NCBI GenBank assembly: GCA_946811695.1
Contig: OX328132.1
Span: 93,670,538-93,734,537 of the forward strand
Direction: 5' to 3'
DNA length: 64,000 bases
Source: Gonocerus acuteangulatus
Lineage: Eukaryota; Arthropoda; Insecta; Hemiptera; Coreidae
Part shown: one piece after another, positions 45,398 to 56,400 of the stretch
Layout of the letters: every line of letters starts with the position of its first letter
Position numbering within the stretch: the stretch's first letter is position 1
Program-made: the position numbers and the translations under genes
Notes under the pieces: generated by a model
The model's input: the letters and a program-made list of their open reading frames with translations, nothing else
Database searches by the model: none
Told to the model about the DNA's origin: nothing

Positions 45398-45569
45398 AAA
45401 TTCAGAAGGTATAGATATTGATGAACAAAAGTATGTACAAAGGGACTTCTTTAGCTATCTAGAAGCCTTAAGTAGTTTCAGGTGCATAGTTGAAGGTGAA
45501 GCAATTGTGAATGCACATCCATTACCTAAATACCTGTGGTATTTTGAAGAAGACCAACCATTCTATTAA
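45398..45569 (+). CDS. Orphan terminal exon, unknown protein
   Basis: Acceptor TTTAATTTTAG is followed by one base and 56 codons to TAA: NSEGIDIDEQKYVQRDFF through WYFEEDQPFY. The composition is protein-like and acidic, and ends in an aromatic-acidic tail. No upstream exon was identified. It lies inside the candidate TIR element, so it may be the last exon of that element's gene, or of a host gene captured or overlapped by it. I do not recognise the family. Confidence 0.45.
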
Positions 45570-45732
45570 GTTGTTTGCACTTGCACAAACACACTAATTA
45601 GGAATGGCTGTATTCAATTTAAATGAGTGTACTACTTCATATTTGATACATATGGCTCCTTTCATAAATATTACGGTGCCTTTTGATAAAGTATATTTAT
45701 ATAATTTAATTACAACCTTAATAAGTAAATGA

Positions 45733-46095
45733 AATGGTGCATGTAATATGTGAAATAGAGATTCAAAGAAATTTTGAAATATTTTCTCAATTTTTAAGTT
45801 GTTCATGATTTGTTGGTGTTCAATAATATGCAAAATTTATTATAAAATAAATTTATTGTATTCAAATCTTTTCACAATGGTATGAAATTATATTTACATC
45901 AGTTATAATTTGCAAATAATGTAAGCAATAATTAAAATTTGTGATCAGAAACGATTCAAAACTAAAAAAAAATAATGGTGCATGTAATATGTGAAAATAA
46001 AGATTTTGAAGTATTTCAATAATATGCAATATTTATTATAAAATACATTTATTGTATTCAAAGCTATTCACAATGGTATGAAATAATATTTACCT
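45733..46095. repeat. Local duplication, period about 241 bp
   Basis: AATGGTGCATGTAATATGTG and CACAATGGTATGAAAT occur at 45733-45898 and again at 45974-46095, with the second copy shortened. Confidence 0.9.
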
Positions 46096-46355
46096 CACTT
46101 TTGCTTATCCATCACAATAACAACAACTCACTGTTAGTCCAATATTCTTACATATTTGAGTACACAAATAAAATAGAGCTTCCAAAAACCCTGTTTCTTG
46201 ATGAAAACACTAATATTAACGTGAAATAGAACACAACAACTGCGAAAACACTTGTTATCAGCAATTACTATGCACAAATGTCACAGGTTACCCTTTGTAT
46301 ACCGCCATTTTGAAAACGACAGTGGCGCCGCCATCGGTAAAGTTAATTCCCAATA

Positions 46356-46745
46356 TACTTCCCTGGCCCTGATTATAAGTAGAATTTCACAAAAACCGTA
46401 TCGATGCTTTCCTAGACGAATCCCATCTATTCCCTAACTCCTCACATCATTTATAGTTCGTCTATTATTATATGCTGATTATGAATTTAAGGAATAAGAA
46501 TACTTTACTTATTTTTAATCATTTGAAGAATAAGTATTACATTATCTTATAATATTGAAATTAAAAATAATAGTATGATTCTGCTTGTTATGAAATTAAT
46601 TTAATTAATCGATTAGTAGGTAAATTTTGCGCGCGTAGTTGAAAGCTGAAGTTCTTTCAGATACGAATGATGTGTTGTTTCTGTCACATGAAACGTTGTT
46701 AGTTTAGTATTTACTACTTAGGAAGTGACATTTTATTGGAATAAA
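46356..46745 (+). promoter_or_regulatory. Presumed promoter/5' UTR of the Cep135-like gene
   Basis: A GC-containing patch (TTTTGCGCGCGTAG near 46627) lies about 115 bp before the start codon. No TATA box is evident. An upstream in-frame ATG at 46725 would add seven residues. Confidence 0.35.
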
Positions 46746-46916
46746 ATGACTCGTAGTGAAAGATACGCTTTACTGAGGGAAAAATTGGACTGTTTGGGTT
46801 ATAACGAGCCATTTTCATTGGAATCTACTGGATTAGTTGAAAAGCTTATTGCGGATTTATACGTTTGGAAGGACCGTTTCATGGAATACAGGGACATTGC
46901 TCAAGATGCACTAAAC
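46746..46916 (+). CDS. Cep135-like exon 1
   Basis: It encodes 57 codons, MTRSERYALLREKLDCLGYN through IAQDALN, donor AAC|GTTAGT, phase 0. This is the diagnostic N-terminal microtubule-binding region of the family. Confidence 0.92.
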
Positions 46917-48459
46917 GTTAGTTATTTATATTGTTCTTAGAATTATTTTGTCCTTTGATGTTTCTCAGTAAAAAAATCATATTAATATTATTGAGAATTA
47001 GTTATTGACTTTGTACCATATTTTTTATTTTATAAAAAATATGGTACAAAGTACCAAGTAAGATTTTATTTTACTGATTAGTTTTGTCTTGGAGAGTTTT
47101 ATTAAAAAATAAATAAATTGAGGTAATGGTAGCCACTAATGGTCCCTGATTAAACATATATTTTAATTAAATTTTAAAAACAAAGAAACATTATTTTATA
47201 TTCTGTCAACATTATGAACTTCATGGGGTTTGACTGCAAGTTCAATATATTTCTTTTATGATGACTTAATATTTTTTTTTTTTAAATTATAGCAATGGTA
47301 AAATATGTTACATTGATTTGCAATCTAAGTCCTGTTATATCAACATGTAATGTTAGAACCAAGGAAGAAAAACGAAAGAAAGCTGAGCTCAGGGGTGCAT
47401 ATCAACCAATGATAAAAAGGCTACCTATAATATTAATAGGATTGGTAAACTTGTTGATTTTTTCCCTTGCCAGAAGAGTCCTGATTATGATTTGGAAGAA
47501 TTTACTTTGTTTAAGTAGAGCACTCCCTAACGTTAATAAGATGATAATGTTCACTTTTATCTGTCTACTAAATGGGTTGTGAATTTAAGCTATGGCTCCA
47601 TGAGACTTAAATTTTCTTCATGTTTTGGGATCCTCCATATCTAAACAACAAAATCACAAATAATGTAAATTTTCAGTTTAATCAGGAATATATATATATG
47701 AAGAGATTGTTTCTTTTTTTTGGGGCAATAGTTACAGCTTCCTTGTTTCTTTGAAACCTTGGTAGGAAGTTGTTCATCTATTTTAGCCATGGAAGTACTA
47801 GCTTGTTTTTCTGTTGTCTCATTGTTTGAATCATCTCCCAAGCATGCTTCTGGACATCTCCAGAGTAGATTAGATTAGATTAAAACCTGACTCATAACCT
47901 CTGTCTTTGCGGGGTGCACATTAGCCATTGTCTTATTGTGCGAGTCCTGTACAGCTGGTCAGGCTGTTTTTTCAGAGTACAGTGGCCCAAGACAGTTGCT
48001 TCTATCTCCCTCAAGTCTCTTCTATGCCTTGAAAAGAAAGAAAATGCAAAGTGAATCAGGAGTGAGGTGGATGCCAAGGAAAACGATGATTTCAGAGGAA
48101 AGTGCTTGGGACAGAAGTTATAAATTTGGCAGGTACGATTGAAGATATTGCCAATAGTGTCACAAAGGCTCAAAGACATGCTAATAAAGGGGTTAATAAT
48201 CGGGTTTACTTGGGGGGGGGGGGGGGGGGGGGGTAAAATATGGGGAAAATTGAATTACATGGACAAATAACTCCCTTTTTATAATTTTTTTTATTGAGCT
48301 ATTGAGGCTTAACCCTTACTGCTTATCTCCACTCCTGTGCTATATTTCTAAGAGGCAGATAGACATCTCTTATCATGATTTAACAGGGCTGAACTGTGTG
48401 AAAAAGTAGTAGTAGAAGTATATTGGTTTTTGCATATTTTTTATTCTCTTGCCTCTCCT

Positions 48460-48499
<40 letters not shown>

Positions 48500-51201
48500 T
48501 TTTTCTAGAGATGTCAGAACTTTGAAACAACCATTCAACCTTTGAAGCTAGAGCGAGAACAACTTCTTAAGCAAAATAATTGTCTTCATAATGAGATTCT
48601 GCACACTAGGGACCAGTATGAGAAGAGCTTAAAAGGTAGGCTCATATGAAGACTGAATTATTATTCAGAAGGTGAACTCCTGTATTACTATCCCAAAACT
48701 GAAGTGCTCTCACTATTAGTGGCACTCTAAAAAAATACAAAAAAAAATTGGTGTGATATATGACATATCTGTACAGAGAGAATTGCTATTAGATGGCAAT
48801 ACTCAAAGGGGAAAAACTAGACAGCAGTTTGCAGAATTTGTTTTTTGGAAGAGTGATGATTCCCAAAAATGTTTTCACAAACGAGACATTTTAGCACTTC
48901 CTCTCTCACTCCATAGGGAGGAACCCTGCTTATAAGGTTGACCTCATGACCCAATCTGGAATTGCCGACTAGAAAACTTTAAGTTTCAGAACCCCTAGAG
49001 AACGAAAATAACGGTGGTCCAAATTTATATATATATATGACTCTGGCTGTCGAAGCAGCAAAGGGGAAAATCAGGCGGCCGGAGCATAGTTCTGACCACA
49101 CTATCTCCCTAGTGTGCCTTATGGTCATGAATCAGATACCTCTACAGTATCTGCCCCTCAGGGCCCTCGTGGCCGGTTACGGGACTGATTTTTTTTATTA
49201 ATACGCTGTTTACGCCAACTTTTATAACAGTGAACTTTAGTGCTTAATAACTTCTTTCCTAGTTGAGAGCAACTTTTTTTTTTAATGGATTCGTGTTCAG
49301 TGCATCAAAATACGTTATAGTGCAAAATTTGAAAAAAATCGGTGCTGAGGACGCTCTCCTTCAGTTTTACCTTATCTTGGCTTGAATAGGTGAATGTGTC
49401 CTTTTTCTATCTGCTCCTCTTTCTAAGGACCCAAATAAAACTACCATTACTGCCATAAAGCTGGAGATGTTGGGGCAGCCACCATTTCTAAAATGATGGG
49501 TCTGACATTTGATATGATACTATTAAATTTGTGTAATTCCAACTTCTGTGTAAGTGGGCTACTGTCGGTTTCCTGTTCATTGACAACTAAGTATCGGTTT
49601 TATTCCAGATTTTCGAGTGGGTGCTATTGCGATTTGAAAAAGAAACTTGTGAACATTTAAAGTGCATTAAACTTAAAAGAAAATATAATGTTAATTTCAA
49701 AAAAGCAATTTAACATTGAAAAATAATGTGGACAAGGATAGAAAATATGGGGGTTATCTAGAAAAAACACGTTTTTTTCTTAATACCTTTTAGAAGGGCA
49801 TATGTTTGGAACAAAAACAGATAGAAACGCGAGGTACGCGCAGTATTTAACTACATTTTTTGTGTAGCTTCTCCACATTGAGTATTGTCATCTACTTGCG
49901 ATATCCCCTGTATAATTCATCTGAAAAGCTAGACTAGAATATAATTTCATTTCTTTTACTGTTGGCAAGAAGTAACCTCTTATCTCAGGCGATCAACACT
50001 AACTGCGTTAATGAATCAAGCAGAAGAAGTATTTATTATTACTTATAATTGATGCTCACAAATATGATTCATCAATGTATTGTTGCCTAATTTTTCCTCA
50101 TGTATCACTCACTTCCACATGGTATGAGATACTAGTCTGTGTAGGTTGTCTTATTTTTCAACCTCATCAGAACAAAATTTTGTTTATTATCGATAACTTT
50201 TTAAATGTAGGTACATGGAATATTTTGGCAGAATAATGACTTCTATAGAGTCGAGTGTGTAAAACAATTTTCGATTTAAAAACGGATGTCAGATTCGTTT
50301 TTAGCACATTGAAAAACCCCTAAATCCAAATTTTGGGAATATTACAAAAATAAAAAAAAAAATTATTTTAAATTTCGCTAAGGGGGGACCCTTAAGATTT
50401 TGTTAAAGATTCAATAATTCGGCCATATTTCAAAGAATATTTACCCGATTCAAACCAAACTTGAAGGGTCGATAAAGGCCCTAATGTGACAAATTTCCTT
50501 CCAATCGGGGTGTTTCTACGTGTTCTGGAATTGACGTTATATGCAAAAAAGTTTACATTTTATTTTTATTTTGAGAACCATTTTTCACAAGTATCTTTTG
50601 AGATAATACAATAGTCATTTATATGGTTAAAAAAGGGAGTCTTTCTTCTTTCGAAAGATTTCAATGACGTAAAAATCAGATTATCTCAAGGGGAGATATT
50701 GAATTTCAAAACGTCACATTACTTTTTCGCTTACAAATATTTAGCCTCTTCCAGACTGGGAAAAATCATTATTTTTTGTTTTTAATGATATTCACTACAT
50801 TAGGGTTTTTTGGGTTACTGATTTTAAATCTGCTATTATTTTTGGTGTAAATAAATGTATAATACTAGTTTACTTGAAAACGTAAGCATATTTTTGAATA
50901 TATTTGACGAAATATAAATTATTCTTTAACGATTATATTTTTCTTTTAATCTACTCTATAAAACAAATGAATTGGCGAAAGAATCATGTCGATATCATTT
51001 TTTAAACACGATATAAAAAATAAAGCACTTTCAGCCTATTTTATTTTATTTCTCGGCTCCTAAGGCGCATTGGACGGAACGCTCGGATACGTGTCGACTA
51101 TTTTTCGACGTAGAATCACCAGAAAAAATTTGGTCCAAATCGGTGACCCCATCACTGTATACTCCCCTTGTAAGTAGCATTATTTTGTTTGTGTGTATAT
51201 T

Positions 51202-51272
<71 letters not shown>

Positions 51273-53389
51273 GAAGGTATTGTACTTCTGACCATATTGT
51301 ACCTTTGACCACCGAGGCATGTAGCAACATTTTGTAAATTTTGGAGTAATTAGTGTTTAGCTATTTATATATAGTGCAATATTTTTATATATTAATAGCG
51401 ATACATATTTGGCATAGCACCATTTACTTTAAAATAATTGATTAATACGATAATCATAAAATGTTGACTGGAGAGGGGGCACATTACAGAGGTTGATTTT
51501 GAAATAGTTCTTTTTAAAATTGTTTGAAACTTGATTATTTTCATGACTGTTATAGATTTGAGAAACCATATGGCTGATTTGGAAAGTGCCTATTCTGACT
51601 TGGAGTTTGCAAATATGGAACAAATGTCCAAAATTGGGGCTCTTGAAGAACAAATTCTAATTCAAAATAAAATGCTATTAAAATATGAAGCACTACCTAA
51701 AACCATAATCAGTAAGATGACTTTTATAGCTATAACTGCTTATATATTAAGTGTACAAATAATTATGTATCCTTTTACTGCTCATTGTCATCTTTGGGTA
51801 AGTAACTGAACTATCAAGGTTTCATAAAGTATTAGGTGTAAATTCTAATGAAACATATTTTTTATGAGCTCAAGAAAGTAATTAGAAAGTGTAGATATTG
51901 CATCTTTTTCTTAATAATGAGTCTGATTCAACAATCTGATTGAAAAAGTATGCAATTGAAATTCAATGTCTTGATTATAATTTTTACGAGTGATTATTGG
52001 GTAACAAAATGCTAGTAGGGACGTTTCAGACCCGGGATTTGCTTTTGAAATACATTTTGCTCTTGGGACATTGAATTTTTCATGATGATGCTGATATTCA
52101 CTTTAATTTGAAAGAGAACTAAAGGTTGAGAGAACTAAAGGCGAACCAGAGAAACAAGGTGAAACATCATGGTACCTACATCTTTCTGAATCAGAAAAAA
52201 AAAAAAGAGTGATTTTTCTGATTCCCCGTTACTCTTTCAAGGTCTTGATATGTGGGTATTCAAAGTTTGATAGCAGCACGCTTGCCTGTGTAGACATGCA
52301 CGGAAATGTCTGGTTTTGGCCTCTGTCGGTACTAGCTCGATGCTTCCAGCGCAGTGCTTATTGCATTCAGTCTAATTGAGTGACCCGAGAAGTACGTGTC
52401 ATGGAACAACAACGCAACATTAAGTTTTACTTCAAATTGGGTAAAATGGTGACAGAAACACATGATGTGTTGGTGAAGGTGCACGGGCAGGCTGCTGTGA
52501 TTAGAAAATGTATGATTGGTTTGTATGCTTTCGCGCTGGTAGGGAATCTGGAGGATGAACCATGATCAAGCCGGCCATCCACAAGCTGGGCACCAGAAAA
52601 CACTGAACATGTAAGAATGATGTTAACAAAAGATCGGCGATTGACTCAGTGATTAAAAGTAGAAGAATTGAGCAAACGCAAGAATTGTTCATGATTCGTG
52701 CTGCACATCCTAACAGATGAACAATAAGCAAGACGTTTGGAGACCTCTGGCAATTTAATCGGCATGTGTGACTGTGATCTAACTTTTCTTGGTTCCATTG
52801 GTACAGGAGACGAGACGCGAGAAACAAAAAGCCGTGCCATAAAATTCAAGTTAGACATTTTTCATTGAACACATTTTTCGACAAAGAAGGAATCATCCAT
52901 AAGGAATTTGTTCCTACTGGCCAAAAACTGAATCTACTTGGAGATTCTCAAATGTTTGTTACTGCGCATTTAGCGTGTTAAGCCACTGATGTTGCAGGCC
53001 AGACACTGGATGTTACTGCACGACAATGCAACATTGCATACCAGCATCACGGTACGACTATTTTTGACTGTGTGAAAGTTTTGCAACATCCACCGTACTC
53101 TCCTGCTGATTTGTTTTTTGTTTTTTTTGTTTTCATGTCTTAAGCAGGCCTTGAAAGGGTCACGGTTTGCGGACGTCGAGGAGCTTCAGAACCATGTGAA
53201 GGCTATTCTGAGAACGATTCCACATCAACAATTCTCCAACAGTTTTAAAGCAGTATATGAATGTTGGCCGAAGTGTATTGTGGCTGGGGATAGTATTTTG
53301 TTGGTCAATAAAGATATTTACAATTAACATTCTGTACCTTTCAATTATACCTTTCACCGAACGTTTTAGACTCACCAAGTATGTATATT

Positions 53390-53454
<65 letters not shown>

Positions 53455-56400
53455 GTTGTTGTTTTTTAAGGGCAGGGGAAAAATTTTTCATCAGACAATG
53501 TGGGCTATGCCTACGGAACCGCCCTCAGGCACTACTTCGTAGGGGGAGTGTTGGCCTCCTCGTTATATTACATTATGAAGCCGCAGTCTGGCCTTTTCTC
53601 TGCTGTTCCTCAATACGGAGCTTCTTCCCGATTAAAGCAGCGTATTCTGCTACTTCCTTCCAGTTCTCGCTGTTAGCTAGGATTAGGCTGACTAGATTTT
53701 CTGGTTTCAGTGCCTCTCCTAGTTTTCATTCTAATTCAGCCCTTTCAGTGGAAAATCTTGGGCATTCAAAGTATACATGATGCGCTGATTCGTCTACTGG
53801 GGCCCATGTAGGGCATGAAGCCTCATTATCTAGCTTAAACTGACATTGATATGACCTGAAGCAACCATGCCCTGTGAGCAGTTGAGTCGGATAATAATCA
53901 ACCTCTCCATGTTTCTGGTCTGACCATGTCTTGATGTTGGGTATTAGTCTGTGTGTCCATCTTCCTGATGTTGACGTATCCTAATGTCTTTGCCAGCTCT
54001 CCATTGTTGTATTCTTCTCTTCTTTTGCGACTGTCTTCCTGGGAGCGTAAAACACACGCTGCGTCATATGATACAGTACGGAAAGCTCATACGACACGTA
54101 AAGCACTTTGACGGTAAATACTTCTACAAGAGCGGGCGTATGCCTTTACTGCCATTGCGCTTGACCAAACGGGAGCTGCATACAGCAAGGAAGAGCTGGT
54201 GGTTGTTGCCAGCAGACTTCTTCGATTCTGACCTGGTCCACCAATGTTTGGCATTATCTGAGCCAGGGCCTCTGTAGCACACAACACTTTAGTACTGATT
54301 ACTTTCAAATGTTCAGCAAACCGTAATCTAGCATCGATCTGCACACCGAGGTATCTGATGGATGACTTTGAATGGATGTCGAATTCTCCGACAGTCAGGG
54401 TTATGGTCTCTATGACTTTCTGGCTTGTAATTAATAGTGCCTCGGTTTTATGATCTGCAAGCTGTAGACCTACACTTGAAAGCCACTGGCGAATAGTTGT
54501 GACAGTCTTTTTTGCATTGTAAGTAATTTCTTCGAGGAGCTTTCCACAAACTATTATCGCTAAATCGTCTGCAAAACCCACCATAGTCGTTCCCTCCAGC
54601 ATAGGAAGTCTGAGTTCTCCGTTTTACATTAAATTCCACAGCAAAAGGCCTAAAACGGAACCCTGAATATATATATGTATATATTGTTATAATAATTTAA
54701 TATAGAGAGAAAAAATTAAAATATTTTTAATTAAAGAACGCCAAAATGTAATAATATTTAATTTTAAAAATGTTATATCTAAAGATTTTATCTATAGCAT
54801 ATTTGATATGCCATGGCTGCTAAATGAGTACTCTTATCTCACGGGTTCGGGTTCAAAATAAGATAGACAAAAACACAGATTATTCTGTTGTGGATAAATT
54901 TAAATGTAATAAACAAAAGACTCATCAAGACGACAACATCCATGCAGTTGGAAAAGCAAATTTTACCTGGTATAAAGCTGCAGACAGCATACGCTGGAAT
55001 TTCTGCTCTCGATTATTTCCGGTGACGAACAAATAAATCTTCTTTATTCAATTCAAAATTAGCCAATCTGCAACACACCGCTAAGACTGTGACCATTCGA
55101 CTGTATCCTACTAGATCTCCATTAGAACTGTAACCAACTGTATGAGTCCAGCTCTCCATTAGGACTGTCTGAGACAAGCTCTCCATTGTAACTGACTGAG
55201 ACTAGATCTTCATTCTGACTGTATAGGACTGGATCTCCATTAACACTGAACAAGAGTATATCTCCATTATGACTGAAAACCAACTGCATGAGACTAGCTC
55301 TCCATGATAACTGTACGAAAGTAGATCTTCATTCTAACTGCATCTGACTAGATCTCCATTCTAACTGAAAGAGTTTTTGGCGGGAGTGTCCAACCCGTAA
55401 TTAATGCTACCTGTATCAGCTGCTAGACCTTATATCAGAATAATATTTACTTATTCCTGCACTTTAGATTTTAACACATTAATGAGTCTATTGCATTTTA
55501 TGTCAGAATTTTCTGTGTTAGTTTTAAATGTAAATGTAAATTCATATATAACCAGTTATTTTGTTTTTTATTTTCCTGGAATCTTCTGTTACGCGCCTTT
55601 CTTGCATTTAACGTTTTTTTTAATTTAAAACTTTTAATTTGTAATGTAAAATATCATTACAATATATACAGGGTGTCCCAGCATATGTGTCCACCCCCTT
55701 TTCCTCCTAGAGTTGTTGGAATTTCGAAATGAAACTTGGTAGGTTATAGTTATGTTGTATGAGGTTTCTTTTCAAGGTTTAGTTGACTTTGTAACATTCT
55801 CCAGCGCATCTAGCTCTTGAGTTTCCAATGGGCGGCAGGTATCTTTTATGACGAATCCTGATAGAAAATTTAATTTTAAGACTAATTTACTCCGAGACAT
55901 CTTTTGATCCGACGCACCGTTTGCGCGTAAAACGCAAAAACTGAAAAATATCGCCCTATTGTAGACAAATTCCTATTTATCACTGAAACCAAGCCTTGTA
56001 CGTAAAAACACCTCTATGCAAACGTTGTAGCCTATTAATTTTCCTTTCAGATGATACCAAGATCAAAGTTGTAGATTGAATATTTAACGGGATATTATGA
56101 ATGAAAAATATACCTTAAAAGTTTTAAAAAATAACAATTCAGAAAATCGACATGAATAGAAAAAAAAGTAGCTGTCATAAACAATAAAATAAGTACTTAT
56201 TTACTTTATGAAAAAAAAAGTAAATAAGAATTATTATAAAACAGAACAGAATAAATTTCTCTTTCCATATGAAATTATTATATCATTAAACGACAAACTA
56301 AAAAAAAAAAAAAAAATGTGCCTTTGTTTAAAAAAAAGTAATCAGTTTCCAAAGAAAGTTACATTGTTTAAAAAAATATTAACTTGACTAAATATGGCAA

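Larger units (their letters stand above)
45081..46353. mobile_element. Candidate TA-flanked element with TTGGGAATTAAC termini
   Basis: TTGGGAATTAAC at 45081 has a perfect inverted partner GTTAATTCCCAA ending at 46353, with similarity continuing to about 22 bp (TTA then CGAT). TA dinucleotides sit outside both ends. The interior includes an orphan exon (45398-45569) and a local duplication (45733-46095). No transposase domain was recognised. The superfamily is unknown. Confidence 0.5.
48636..51555 (+). other. Cep135-like intron 2
   Basis: It contains a family B repeat (about 48880-49036), the SINE at 49039-49200 and a (TA)n run at 51204-51269. Sequence at 51090-51175 (TAGAATCACCAGAAAAAA, GGTGACCCCATC, CTGTATACTCCCCTTG) recurs at 58300-58375. 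The rest, 49201-51040, has no recognised content. Confidence 0.6.

Noticed and set aside
47295..47582. 95-codon plus-strand frame in Cep135 intron 1
   Set aside because: It breaks exon phase, resembles no family and is not bounded by convincing splice sites.
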